A stretch of DNA of 64,000 nt from an uncultured Christensenellaceae bacterium (GCA_944381325.1 CALWKS010000002.1:1-64000), one strand, 5' to 3'; positions 23,805 through 33,357 are shown, numbered from the stretch's first letter. A program made the numbers and translations. The notes: generated from the sequence alone by a model not told the origin.

Positions 23805-25908
23805 AAGAAGAATTTTTCATATATGCGCGACCGCAGCGCTGACCTTGGTTTTTGCGTTTGCAGGCTTGTATTTTTTCAAGTCATCGTATCTGAGACTTGC
23901 AGAAAGCTTTTGCGATGTTGCGGATTCGCTCAAATACTTTTTTCAAAAGCTGACAAAACAAGACGTAACCGCAGAGCTGTCCGTTCTGAATTACTCAGAG
24001 CATCTGAAATGGAATATTATTCTTCCGTCAGACTTCAAGACGTTCGGGGAAAGATTTATACAGTATTTTTCCCTGCTATCTAGCCCTTCCAACATAGCTA
24101 TGTACGGCAAAGAAGTCGCTGTTACCGCAGGCAAAATATCTAAAGTTACGGCAATCGTAGCCCCCTGTATTATGATCATTGTGCTGATACTCTCGCACTT
24201 ATATATGCGAGGAAACACTAAGCACAACAAAGACACCCTGCCTCTTAAAGTATTCAGAACGGTATCGGGATATACATATCAGCCGATCAAACGTACTGTC
24301 ATTTTATACAAAAGTTGGCTTGACGGCAACAGCGTAATATATGTACTTTGGACTATCATATGGCTTGTAAATCTGAACATCGCTACGGTGATAACGGAAT
24401 TCTTTGCATACTACTTTTTCTTTATATCGTCGTTCGATCTTTCGACGTTGTATCCGCAGGTATGCAAACTATTTATCGACTTGCAGGTGATATTCGAGGC
24501 TTTCCCGTGGTGGTCACTCGCTCTTATCGCCTACGTCCTGTTTGACAGATTCCGTAAAAGGATAGCGGACGAAACTCTGCATCATTTCGAAGCGAGAAAC
24601 TGCGGATTTATCAATACTCTGCCGATAGTCAGCATGACCTGCGGAAGTATGGGCAAAAAGAAAACGACTATGGTAACGGATATGGCTCTGTCACAAGAGG
24701 TGATGTTCCGCCAGAAAGCGCTCAAGATATTGCAAAACAACGATATGAAATTTCCTCACTTTCCTTGGCTCGCATTCGAACTCGAACTGAAAAAATGTAT
24801 GGAACACCATACCGTCTACAATCTGGCAACCGTCGCAAATTTCGTCCGCAAAAAGCAGGAACGTTACGAAAGGCATACCGATGCCGATCTTCAGCTGTTC
24901 GGTTACGATGTCAAAAGATACGGGATATTTTACAGCGACGCGCTCAAAACACAAACTCTTTTCGAGGTTATGGAAACGTATGCAAAAGCGTATTTTATCT
25001 ACGTTATCGAAAGCAGCCTGATCGTGTCAAATTATTCTATCCGTGTAGATAATACGATATTTGACGAAGGCAACTTTCCGCTTTGGGATACAGAGTTTTT
25101 TTCTGACGGAAGACGTTGTTCGAGACATTCGCACATACTCGATTTCGATACTCTCCGCCTCGGCAGAAAGGTTATCGAAAACAATCCTTTGGCAGGCAGT
25201 TTCGAGTTCGGCGTAGTAGTCATTACAGAGGTTGGCAAAGAACGCGGAAACAATCTCGAACTCAAAGAGGTCAAAAAAGGCAACGACGAAACCAATCAGA
25301 AAAACGACCTCTTCAATTCGTGGCTGAAGATGTGCCGGCATAGCGCAACCGTTGACAGCTTCCCTTTCATAAAAGTCTTTACGGACGAACAGCGTCCCGA
25401 AAGCTGGGGAGCAGACGCAAGAGACCTTTGCGACATAATAACCATACAAAGTACGGACGGGAACAAACTCGCCCTGCCTTTCTATACGCTCGAAGATATG
25501 GCAAGCGAAATACTGTTCAACAGTTTCCTTTCCTTCTACACAAAACTGAGGTTTAAGCGCGGCGACAATACTCTGCTCTGTCATATTCTGAAAAGCGCAA
25601 CCGCATGGCTGTGGCGCAGGAACATACGCATTTACAATCGCTACGGTTACAGCGTCCTGAAAGTAGCAAAGGAACGCGGAACAATGGACGGCAAGCAAGA
25701 ACGTCAGCGATATTACCTTATGAATAAGAAGATATACAGTAGGCGTTTTTCAACCGATTGTTTCTCCGACTACTTCAACGATATGGCAAAGAATTGCGAC
25801 ATCGGCTTGAGAGATTACCTCGAATATGTCAGTGAAAAAGCGACCGTCGACGAACTCAGAATGCAGAACAGCTACTTTGTCAGAAGTCTTTACAAAGACA
25901 GCGAATAA
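23797..25908 (+). CDS. TM-anchored P-loop ATPase (Zot/FtsK-HerA-like)
   Basis: 703 aa. Four hydrophobic segments lie in the first ~250 residues (about 10-27, 117-135, 180-210, 236-250). A P-loop follows at 283-291 (GSMGKKKTT), a Walker-B-like strand at 473-479 (VVVITEV), CRHSATVD at 513-520 and EQRPESWGADAR at 531-542. The last two match the RH and TQ-R motifs of Zot-like morphogenesis ATPases and coupling-type ATPases. It would sit in the membrane and drive extrusion or transfer of ssDNA. The TM region is N-terminal, whereas in classical pI it is C-terminal, so a VirD4/TcpA-like role cannot be excluded. Confidence 0.6.
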   Translation: MDKRRIFHICATAALTLVFAFAGLYFFKSSYLRLAESFCDVADSLKYFFQKLTKQDVTAELSVLNYSEHLKWNIILPSDFKTFGERFIQYFSLLSSPSNIAMYGKEVAVTAGKISKVTAIVAPCIMIIVLILSHLYMRGNTKHNKDTLPLKVFRTVSGYTYQPIKRTVILYKSWLDGNSVIYVLWTIIWLVNLNIATVITEFFAYYFFFISSFDLSTLYPQVCKLFIDLQVIFEAFPWWSLALIAYVLFDRFRKRIADETLHHFEARNCGFINTLPIVSMTCGSMGKKKTTMVTDMALSQEVMFRQKALKILQNNDMKFPHFPWLAFELELKKCMEHHTVYNLATVANFVRKKQERYERHTDADLQLFGYDVKRYGIFYSDALKTQTLFEVMETYAKAYFIYVIESSLIVSNYSIRVDNTIFDEGNFPLWDTEFFSDGRRCSRHSHILDFDTLRLGRKVIENNPLAGSFEFGVVVITEVGKERGNNLELKEVKKGNDETNQKNDLFNSWLKMCRHSATVDSFPFIKVFTDEQRPESWGADARDLCDIITIQSTDGNKLALPFYTLEDMASEILFNSFLSFYTKLRFKRGDNTLLCHILKSATAWLWRRNIRIYNRYGYSVLKVAKERGTMDGKQERQRYYLMNKKIYSRRFSTDCFSDYFNDMAKNCDIGLRDYLEYVSEKATVDELRMQNSYFVRSLYKDSE

Positions 25909-25920
25909 GGAGGTGATAAT

Positions 25921-26970
25921 ATGCCTTATCCTGAAACCAAAGTCTATTTTGACGGCAGTCATTATATTGCCATACCGCACACGACAAGACCGGGTCTGAA
26001 ACGTTCGTATCAGCCGGAAGAAGAAATAGAATTATCGGAAGAGCCGTTTTCTTCTCTCTCCGATGCCGAGCCGATCGAGTGCGACGTTCTGCCGTTTGAA
26101 GATAACAGCGCCGACGTCAGCAATATCGGTATCGGAAATAGCACTGAAAACCATTGCGAAGTTACTGAAACATCAAATCAAACCAAGAAAAAGAGGACGA
26201 CTACAAGAAAAGAATTATTTGAAAACTTGTATGACGAAACCAGAAACTTAAAACGCTCCGAACGAAAGAAATTCATATTAAAAAATATGGCACGGTATTT
26301 TAAGAATATGAAATCCGCAAAGGAGTACGTCGACCGTCAGTTCGAAAGAAAACTCAGAAACCTTATCTGCAGAAGAATAAGGCTGACGCGTAAAGTAAAC
26401 CTGCAGGAGTTCAACTATTTCTGCACCTTTACCTACGACGGATCCAAGCATACCGAAGCAGAGTTCAAAAGCAAACTGAAAAGCTGTTTTAAGATGATGT
26501 GCCATCGTAAAAAATGGAAGTACGTCGGAGTCTGGGAGAGATCTCCCGAAAAGCAAAGGCTACATTTTCACGGTTTATTCTATATCCCGGACGGATCGAT
26601 GCCGGGCGAACTGATAAAGGTAAACGACTACTCTCCCGTAAAAAAGAAGGTGCAGTACACTTTGCAGAACACCTACTTTAACGAACGCTTCGGCAGATCT
26701 GATTTCAAGCCCGTCTGCGACCGCTCGGAGTTAGGCAATGCCATAGCCTACCTGACTAAATATATGGAAAAAACGGGCGAAAAGATTGTCTACTCAAAAG
26801 GTCTTCCACAGTTTTTCATAACTGACATAGAAGACGACGATGTAGTCTGCACTATCGGCGCAGACGATTCGAAACTACTGCTCTTTGACAACTTCATATG
26901 CTGGGACGAAGGCGAATATATCGGTCCCGTAAGTAAAGACACGATAAGCAAACTGCGAAAAAGCAACTGA
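25921..26970 (+). CDS. HUH rolling-circle replication initiator
   Basis: 349 aa. The first ~90 residues are an acidic low-complexity extension. The Rep domain shows motif 1 FCTFTYD (167-173), the metal-binding HUH motif LHFHG (214-218) and a YxxK motif AIAYLTKY with Tyr 277. This order is that of ssDNA-phage and plasmid Rep proteins: Tyr nicks the origin and stays attached to the 5' end. It has an AAGGAGG site and lies 12 bp after the ATPase. GC-rich hairpins follow directly, the likely replication origin region. Confidence 0.75.
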   Translation: MPYPETKVYFDGSHYIAIPHTTRPGLKRSYQPEEEIELSEEPFSSLSDAEPIECDVLPFEDNSADVSNIGIGNSTENHCEVTETSNQTKKKRTTTRKELFENLYDETRNLKRSERKKFILKNMARYFKNMKSAKEYVDRQFERKLRNLICRRIRLTRKVNLQEFNYFCTFTYDGSKHTEAEFKSKLKSCFKMMCHRKKWKYVGVWERSPEKQRLHFHGLFYIPDGSMPGELIKVNDYSPVKKKVQYTLQNTYFNERFGRSDFKPVCDRSELGNAIAYLTKYMEKTGEKIVYSKGLPQFFITDIEDDDVVCTIGADDSKLLLFDNFICWDEGEYIGPVSKDTISKLRKSN

Positions 26971-27018
26971 ACAGGTAGCTAAAGATTACAGTCAAAACCG
27001 AAAACCGCGCAACGGCTA

Positions 27019-27061
27019 AAGCGGAAGACCGCCCAAAGCGGTTCAGCGGGCGGCTCCGCTT
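27019..27061. other. GC-rich hairpin downstream of rep
   Basis: AAGCGGA(27019-27025)/TCCGCTT(27055-27061) and CCGCCC(27029-27034)/GGGCGG(27048-27053) form a 13-bp interrupted stem with a 13-nt loop, 49 bp after rep. There is no T-tract, so it is not a simple terminator. Candidate ssDNA structure of an origin or packaging signal. Confidence 0.5.
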
Positions 27062-27104
27062 CCGTTTGCGTTTCGTTTTACTTATCTTCCCTTTTCTGCC
27101 TTTT

Positions 27105-27166
27105 GGCGTGTGCTTGTCGCGACGGCGCGCAGCGCCGGCGCTCTCGTATCAAGACAAGCACACGCC
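27105..27166. other. 14-bp inverted repeat with GC-rich loop
   Basis: GGCGTGTGCTTGTC and GACAAGCACACGCC are perfect 14-bp arms with a 34-nt loop rich in GCGC/GCCG elements. The base composition differs sharply from its surroundings. Immediate proximity to an HUH rep gene makes it the best candidate for a rolling-circle origin, packaging hairpin or resolution site. Confidence 0.55.
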
Positions 27167-27212
27167 GCGGTTGCAAATGATATTTTAACTCTTATAATCG
27201 GCAAATACAAAA

Positions 27213-27232
27213 GCCGAGTTTTTCAACTCGGC
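27213..27232. terminator. Bidirectional terminator
   Basis: GCCGAGTT-TTTC-AACTCGGC, an 8-bp perfect stem. On the minus strand it is followed by TTTTGTATTT, just after the stop of the hsdR fragment; on the plus strand by AATCTTGTTTTC. It separates the inovirus-like module from the accessory island. Confidence 0.7.
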
Positions 27233-27242
27233 AATCTTGTTT

Positions 27243-27542
27243 TCAATCCAAAAATTTTCGATCTTTTCTCAAGACTTTGTACAACTCTTCTGTCATAGCC
27301 TGCATGACCTTTTGATAGAACTCAAGATCGCTGAAAAGTTTCTGATATGCGTCAAAATCCTCGGAATAACATTTTGTTGCAATGCTCTTGAACTTATCGG
27401 GGAAAAGACTCTTTACGAACATTTCTGAATTATTGTCCTTGGCATAGCGTTTGAATTTCTTTATATCGCTGTCAGCCATAAATCGTTGGAATATATTCTG
27501 CACGATATTTATATCTGCACCTGCGAACTCTCCGCCGAAACG
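27243..27542 (-). pseudogene. Remnant of type I restriction subunit HsdR
   Basis: An open frame of 99 codons with no good start (an in-frame TAG at 27543-27545 precedes it). The peptide (RFGGEFAGADINIVQNIFQR, later MFVKSLFPDKFKSIATKCY and MTEELYKVLRK) matches the C-terminal helical end of HsdR-type subunits as I remember them. About 900 N-terminal residues are missing. The break at 27543 marks an old insertion or deletion junction next to the PLD-like gene. Confidence 0.55.
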
Positions 27543-27567
27543 CTAGTACAGCATATAAACGTGTTTT

Positions 27568-28299
27568 TTATTGTTTTATCAGACTCGCCTGGAGTATTTC
27601 GTCAAGAAAATTATCTCCTCCTTTAATCCTTTTAGAAAGAATGATATGGTTTTCATTTTTTAATTTATTTTCATTTGCCTCTTCATAATCAGTGATTTTA
27701 TCATATAATTCTTCTGCTTTTTTGTCAAAAAATGCATCATTTAAAGGGCTACCTGTCTTATCATCTTCTTTTACTAAAGCAATATCTTTTATCATAAAAA
27801 CATCGGCTTCCCCTTTATCTGCTGGATCTTTAAAATATGTATTATAACTTTGGTTGCTTGACCCTATCAGCACTGCTTTAACTTTGCAACCCTTTAACAA
27901 TAACTGTGCGTCCTTAAGTTCAATATCTCCTTCTTTTTGATTGAGAAGTCCTCCGTTTACGCTGTTTGGATCAAGAAAAAACAGCATCTTGCTATGATCT
28001 TTTAAAGGTTTATTTATATTTTTTATTTTATTAAAAAATGAATTGTGATAATCTTGAACATTGCTTTTTAACTTCATTTGGTTTTTACCGTTCATACCTA
28101 CGGTAAAATATGTATTGGCAGGAAAACACATATTTCTTAAAAATTTACCTATTGATTTTGAAGTCGTTCCCATATACCCAGGAAACGATATTACTATATC
28201 ATTTTGTCCATATAAATACAGATACTCTTGCACGACCATCGTCGTCGGAAAAGGTGCTTTATCCTTTTGAAATTTCTTCATAAAAAACGTATAAATCAT
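27568..28299 (-). CDS. PLD-like (phospholipase D superfamily) protein
   Basis: 243 aa. A central HSKMLFFLD followed ~45 residues later by VLIGSSNQSYNT and KGEADVFM matches one PLD half-site (HxK then the GSSN element; the acidic residue comes after). Only one such site is seen, so it would act as a dimer, like Nuc-type nucleases. It starts 46 bp after the DUF4238 gene, with a shared promoter. Such pairs occur in defence islands; nuclease function is inferred. Confidence 0.6.
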   Translation of the reverse strand: MIYTFFMKKFQKDKAPFPTTMVVQEYLYLYGQNDIVISFPGYMGTTSKSIGKFLRNMCFPANTYFTVGMNGKNQMKLKSNVQDYHNSFFNKIKNINKPLKDHSKMLFFLDPNSVNGGLLNQKEGDIELKDAQLLLKGCKVKAVLIGSSNQSYNTYFKDPADKGEADVFMIKDIALVKEDDKTGSPLNDAFFDKKAEELYDKITDYEEANENKLKNENHIILSKRIKGGDNFLDEILQASLIKQ

Positions 28300-28345
28300 A
28301 ACTATCCCTCCTAATGTATTTTTATTCTTTTGTTATGTTCTGTTT

Positions 28346-29242
28346 TTATTTTTCAGCAGAAATTTTTGCTTTTACTATTTCAGCATTTGTGCCATCAACG
28401 ACAAAGCTAGTTGCTTGCCCGGTAATATATTCTTCAATAAAATGTTCTTTTATATCGTTGTCGTCCTCTATAATTTTAATTTCGATTTTATATACTTTTT
28501 CTTCTAAAGATACCTTTTCTGAAGTTAACATCAATGAAAAGCACAATTTGTTTGAGATGGGCTCAATAATACGGAACGGTATATCAATATCATTCGGCAT
28601 TGTCCCTTGTTTAACCATATAAATCGTTGTCCCGTATGTATTATGTAATGTAAAATTGATATTTGATTTATTATAGATGATAATAGGTTTATAATGCAAA
28701 ATGGTCTTTTTTACCGTGGGATCATTTTCATCTGTTTGATCAATAATTTTGTCATATAAATCTTTCATATGCTTATTTAATTCTTCTTCCATAAGTTGAT
28801 TTATGTCTAAATCACGATATTCTGGCTTAAGCATTTTTTGCAAATTATCCCCTAGAATAACACGCATAGAATTATGAATATCCTTTAGTAAAATTCTGCT
28901 TTTATCAATATGAATATCATTCCTGCGCCACATAATGACGAAGAACCTGAACAGCAATTTATATTCATCATTTGACAAAACAACATGATTTTCATTATCC
29001 TCAGCACGTTTATTTATTCTTTGAAAAATTCTGGCAACTTTGGTTTCATATTCCTCGCAAAGCAACCTTTCCGTTTGCTTGGAATTAAAATCCTCTATTG
29101 CATAAGCTTCTTTGATTTTCTTTACAGAAATATTCTGTGTCTTTCTGTTTAGAATCCGGATTTCCTGTTCTTTTGCTTCTGCTGAAGGATTCAAAGCATA
29201 ACCTTTCAAAACAAATCTCGGAATAATATGATCAATTGACAT
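28346..29242 (-). CDS. DUF4238-family protein
   Basis: 298 aa from the ATG at 29242, which has a GGGAGGGG site; the TTG at 29257 lies within that site's leader. The N-terminal DHIIPRFVLKGYAL, the ILNRKTQNISVKKIKEAYAI stretch and the LLFRFFVIMWRRND helix are the hallmarks of DUF4238, a family of unknown biochemistry found near mobile elements and defence genes. It has its own promoter (29319-29346) and forms an operon with the PLD-like gene. Confidence 0.65.
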   Translation of the reverse strand: MSIDHIIPRFVLKGYALNPSAEAKEQEIRILNRKTQNISVKKIKEAYAIEDFNSKQTERLLCEEYETKVARIFQRINKRAEDNENHVVLSNDEYKLLFRFFVIMWRRNDIHIDKSRILLKDIHNSMRVILGDNLQKMLKPEYRDLDINQLMEEELNKHMKDLYDKIIDQTDENDPTVKKTILHYKPIIIYNKSNINFTLHNTYGTTIYMVKQGTMPNDIDIPFRIIEPISNKLCFSLMLTSEKVSLEEKVYKIEIKIIEDDNDIKEHFIEEYITGQATSFVVDGTNAEIVKAKISAEK

Positions 29243-29318
29243 CTTTTCCCCTCCCAATGCGTTTGATATTACTTTTAATTTTTAAGCAAAACTTTGCCCG
29301 TAAATTGATTATAAATTT

Positions 29319-29346
29319 ATTATACTACTCATATACAAATTTTCAA
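29319..29346 (-). promoter_or_regulatory. Promoter of the DUF4238-PLD operon
   Basis: Minus-strand TTGAAA (29341-29346), a 16-bp spacer and TATAAT (29319-29324). It lies between the YobI terminator and the DUF4238 start, so this pair is expressed separately from the upstream NTPase. Confidence 0.6.
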
Positions 29347-29397
29347 TACTTGCAATTATAATATGTTTAGTCAATTTTTAAATCATTATTCGTCAAC

Positions 29398-29435
29398 AAA
29401 TAAAGTCCCATAGATAAATCTACAGGACTTTATTT
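29398..29435 (-). terminator. Terminator of the YobI-type gene
   Basis: AAATAAAGTCC and GGACTTTATTT form an 11-bp perfect stem just after the NTPase stop codon. The minus-strand run that follows is GTTGACG, so the U-tract is mostly inside the stem (TTTATTT). Confidence 0.65.
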
Positions 29436-29449
29436 AAGTATTTTAAATG

Positions 29450-32400
29450 TTATTTATAAGCGCGAATCACCAATTTGTCTTGGCGCCTTTTTTTGCTGCA
29501 ATCCAATATTTTTAGTTCTTTTAGTGTAAACATTATTTCCATGTTAATATCTTTCATATCAATTTCATACTTTGTATCTGATAAAATTGCCTTATCTATA
29601 CCTTCGTATATTGTATTTAAATACTTTGCTACATCTGCTTTTTGAACAGGTTCACTTGTCTTACATAAACACAACCAAAGAATCAATAATTTTTCTTCTT
29701 TGGACACAACAGAATCGTTTTTGGCTCCTATTTGCCACAGTATTTTAAGCGGCACAGCTTGTTTGTCTGAAAGTATATAATCAACATATGCCCTTTCATG
29801 TCCATCGATTTTAATTATCTCTTTGCATTTTTCAACCAGCGTTTCTTTTATCTTAACCGATATGCCTTTACAAGCCAAAACATTTGCTATCATTTCTTGG
29901 GCGTTGCTACTTTTAGCTCTGTATGTTATTGTTGAGCTATAATAATTGCTCACTTCTTCAGGATATGCATCATTAAAAAAAGTCTGATGATTCACTAAGA
30001 TTTTATCTTCATATTTTACTATGTATTTAAGCAAACTGAGCGGTTTTTTAAATAAATATTGAAAATCACCATTATCGTATTTAATTTTATCTTTATTTAT
30101 TGCTATTGACAAATTCTGATCCGTAATAGATGTTGTATCAAACTGAGATAAATTTCTCGAAATATCAATCAGCGACAGTACATGTTCTAAGGTTTCACTA
30201 TCCAATTTGTTCAACATTTCAGCAAATAACTTATATGCAGAATCTTTCAGTTCTTCGTTTGCAATATAAGTTCCTACATATTCCTTTTCTTTTGCAAGAT
30301 AATTTGATATACAATCGTATCCCAATACTTTATATGCATATAAAATATTTTCCCATGTAGATACAACGCAATTATTTTCGAACAAGCCTTTATACAAATT
30401 ATTCTCTATCTCTTTTATGTTTTCAATAAACGGATTTGAATATTTTGCTAAAAGTTTTTCTTTAATATCTTTGTTTATATCAGAGTTTTTTATTAACTGT
30501 AACAAATATGATTTCTCTTCGTTTTGCAAAGATACTTTTTCATTTAACAATACCTTCTCCGCATAGATATTGACATTCTCGTGAATGTATTTTTTTACCG
30601 CATCCATATCTGAATTTTGCAATACTGTATAATTCGACTTAAAAAAGTCGTTTTCAGTATCACTCATATCAACCTTGAAAATACCCGCAAGATTATACAA
30701 GTTGATTTCATAATGATTATCGTTGATAATACAATTATGAATTTCCAAATCATGAGGAGCTATCGACACGTAATGCACAATAACTTTTTGTTGAGTAATA
30801 AAATCGATTACCTTTTTACTATCACTTACACTATCAAAAATATCCCAATAATTTTCATATGATTTAATATAATTCGACAAAACATCATTTTTATTTGCTT
30901 TATCAAAATCTTTACAGAACATTATAGCGCTTGCCGTTGAGACATCTTTTAAATCAGACTTTTCGCTTTTAGATACAATATCTGCACAAACTTCTATGTT
31001 CTTTTTTATCAACTGTTCAAATAGAACATACATACGCTCTTTACTTGATACAGAACAGTACTCCTCTAAAAATTCAAGTACATGATCATTGCTTATATTA
31101 GAAAGCAACTCTATCAGATTATTATACTTATTCTTCGAATCCGTCCGCACTATTGCGATGTTATCGATAATAGTGTTATTTAAAATCGAATATTGTTTAA
31201 AATCATCCTCATCAAGCCATGATATTACGTTTTTCACATTCTCTATATTTGCATCGTAATCTACATCTCGGTTTTTAATTGACCTTAATATTCTCGTATC
31301 CGATGGTGACAATACTGCAGAATGATAATTAGAAGTATATTCGATATAATGTTCATCAATATACTTGTTCGTGACTAGAAATTCTAAATACTTTATCTGT
31401 TCCTCCACACTGTTTTCTACTTGTTGTCTTCTAATATTGGCACTATTTGTCAGTTCTTTATCGGATGCTGAAATATCTAAACCAAGCGTCTTAATATATC
31501 TTTCTTTAATATCTTTTTTAAGACATATATCTTTCCCGTACATGTCTATAATTTCAGTAAAACCTAATCTGTATATTCTATTTCTTTGTCTGGCAAGTTC
31601 TTTAAGTTCTTCCTGAAGTTCCTTTTCCTTTTTCTCCTCTTTTATTCTAATGCTTTTTTCCCTATCGATATATCTGTCACCAGAAGGCGTTAATATTTCA
31701 TCCTGATAATCGCTTAATTTTATTCTATAGCCCCTAGTAGGATGATTTAAATTACGAAAATTCAAGTTCTCAAAAGTTTTTATATTTGCAACATTTATAT
31801 CTCCGCTACGATAATAGTCATCTGGCATTTTCATTAATTGACCCGCGAACATGCACCTCAATTCTTCAAAACTATTAAGGCTCTCTTCTGAAAGTCTTTT
31901 CATTTTATCATTGATTTCAATAATTTTATTCCTAACTTCTTCTGAAATATTATCTTGAATTTTTTTTACGTCAATTACCATAGGAATAAGTCCTTGGTTC
32001 ATTTCCAATTCAGCATAATCGTACGGATATAAATTCTTATACAAACATAATGCAAAAAGTTTCTCTTTATCCAAATATTTGCAATTGTTTTTGTCTTCAA
32101 ATATTTTTGAAAACATTATCAAATAATCATTGAATGTGTTTTTAAGAATCCTCATATCAGGGATATACAATGCGATATTTTGAATAAATCTTTCGCTAAT
32201 TTTCAACCTTTCATCCTTGATTGCATTAAACAGTTTAACTATATGATCTTTCGTCGTTACGGGGTTGATAATAGGTATTATAGGTAAAATAAAATCAAAA
32301 AATTTGGCGCGTTCTTCCGCTTTTTTAAACATATCATCTTTAACGGCATAAAGGAACGTTACTTTTTTGGATATGCCATTTTGATTTTGATTTATTATTG

Positions 32401-33214
32401 TATTGAGTTCTCTCAATTTTGCAAATATTTCAGTATTTTCAAGTCGATCCAAATCCTCAAAAATAACTAAATTAATATTAACACATTCAAAAAAATACAA
32501 AACCTCATCTATAAATTTATTAATAAGATTTTTTACTTCAACAGTTCTGTTGTTTTCATCAATTTCGAAGTCAGCTTCAATGTCTTTATATTTAAAACTT
32601 TTGATTTTTCTATAATAAAGTAATACCGTAAAAATTATGATGCTACCTATAAAAGCCAAACCGAATAAATACCAGCGTAGAGATATTCCGCTAATTTTGA
32701 ATAAATATGTATTACTGATGTCTAAAATAAAAAATGCAGCCGATGTTACTGTAAGCAACATAAGAAAAACCCACAGCAAAATTCCAGCAAAAGGAGTTTT
32801 ATTTGTCCTTTCAATTTTTGATTTAGGCAGATCTCTTTTCTTCGTACTATACAACAGCTGTTGTAATATACTTCTCTCTATGCTAACCTCATTGTAACTT
32901 TCATTATTAAAAGTTGAAAGAGAAATCCTTGCATAATGATTCTTGCTAGGTTTGCCTGCAACTTTTTTACCGTTAACTATTTTATCTCCCTTGTTTCTAT
33001 ATAAGCTTAAATATGTATTTATTGCACTGCTCTTTCCTGCACCATATTTGGCTACAACAGCTATATTACTTACATGATGCATATCAATTTTTTCGTGTAA
33101 AATTTTTGCTTCCGAACCATAATCCTTTTCTTCTGCTTTCGGTTCATTGTCATCCAAACATTCCAAATAACTATAAGATGAATTAATATTTTTTTCATTC
33201 TTCAGATTGTCCAT
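29450..33214 (-). CDS. YobI-type membrane P-loop NTPase
   Basis: 1254 aa. Walker A GAGKSS at 58-63 (AVVAKYGAGKSSAI), two TM helices at about 143-166 and 182-202 (GILLWVFLMLLTVTSAAFFI), Walker B around residue 250 (INLVIFEDLDRLEN), then long alpha-helical repeats to the C-terminus. This is the layout of the YobI-like/KAP-type NTPases, large membrane-linked STAND-like ATPases of Firmicutes found in defence contexts. The C-terminal ~800 residues are probably the sensor. Base composition is very AT-rich, suggesting transfer. Confidence 0.65.
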   Translation of the reverse strand: MDNLKNEKNINSSYSYLECLDDNEPKAEEKDYGSEAKILHEKIDMHHVSNIAVVAKYGAGKSSAINTYLSLYRNKGDKIVNGKKVAGKPSKNHYARISLSTFNNESYNEVSIERSILQQLLYSTKKRDLPKSKIERTNKTPFAGILLWVFLMLLTVTSAAFFILDISNTYLFKISGISLRWYLFGLAFIGSIIIFTVLLYYRKIKSFKYKDIEADFEIDENNRTVEVKNLINKFIDEVLYFFECVNINLVIFEDLDRLENTEIFAKLRELNTIINQNQNGISKKVTFLYAVKDDMFKKAEERAKFFDFILPIIPIINPVTTKDHIVKLFNAIKDERLKISERFIQNIALYIPDMRILKNTFNDYLIMFSKIFEDKNNCKYLDKEKLFALCLYKNLYPYDYAELEMNQGLIPMVIDVKKIQDNISEEVRNKIIEINDKMKRLSEESLNSFEELRCMFAGQLMKMPDDYYRSGDINVANIKTFENLNFRNLNHPTRGYRIKLSDYQDEILTPSGDRYIDREKSIRIKEEKKEKELQEELKELARQRNRIYRLGFTEIIDMYGKDICLKKDIKERYIKTLGLDISASDKELTNSANIRRQQVENSVEEQIKYLEFLVTNKYIDEHYIEYTSNYHSAVLSPSDTRILRSIKNRDVDYDANIENVKNVISWLDEDDFKQYSILNNTIIDNIAIVRTDSKNKYNNLIELLSNISNDHVLEFLEEYCSVSSKERMYVLFEQLIKKNIEVCADIVSKSEKSDLKDVSTASAIMFCKDFDKANKNDVLSNYIKSYENYWDIFDSVSDSKKVIDFITQQKVIVHYVSIAPHDLEIHNCIINDNHYEINLYNLAGIFKVDMSDTENDFFKSNYTVLQNSDMDAVKKYIHENVNIYAEKVLLNEKVSLQNEEKSYLLQLIKNSDINKDIKEKLLAKYSNPFIENIKEIENNLYKGLFENNCVVSTWENILYAYKVLGYDCISNYLAKEKEYVGTYIANEELKDSAYKLFAEMLNKLDSETLEHVLSLIDISRNLSQFDTTSITDQNLSIAINKDKIKYDNGDFQYLFKKPLSLLKYIVKYEDKILVNHQTFFNDAYPEEVSNYYSSTITYRAKSSNAQEMIANVLACKGISVKIKETLVEKCKEIIKIDGHERAYVDYILSDKQAVPLKILWQIGAKNDSVVSKEEKLLILWLCLCKTSEPVQKADVAKYLNTIYEGIDKAILSDTKYEIDMKDINMEIMFTLKELKILDCSKKRRQDKLVIRAYK

Positions 33215-33357
33215 GGTATTTACCCTCTTCTTGTCTGTGTGTTTAATATTTTAATAATTATAACATTTTAAGTAATATCTTTCAATAACTTTGAAAACTA
33301 TATGCATAAATATATCAATCGTATATTTATATAGGGGTTATAATTTTATCAAATTAA

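Noticed and set aside
15000..27200. Search for att direct repeats bounding the integrated element
   Set aside because: No convincing direct repeat was found by eye on the two sides; the element ends remain undefined.
27536..27556. Partial likeness to the arms of the inverted repeat at 38548-38798
   Set aside because: Only short matches (CTAGTA, ACGCTAG); not above chance.
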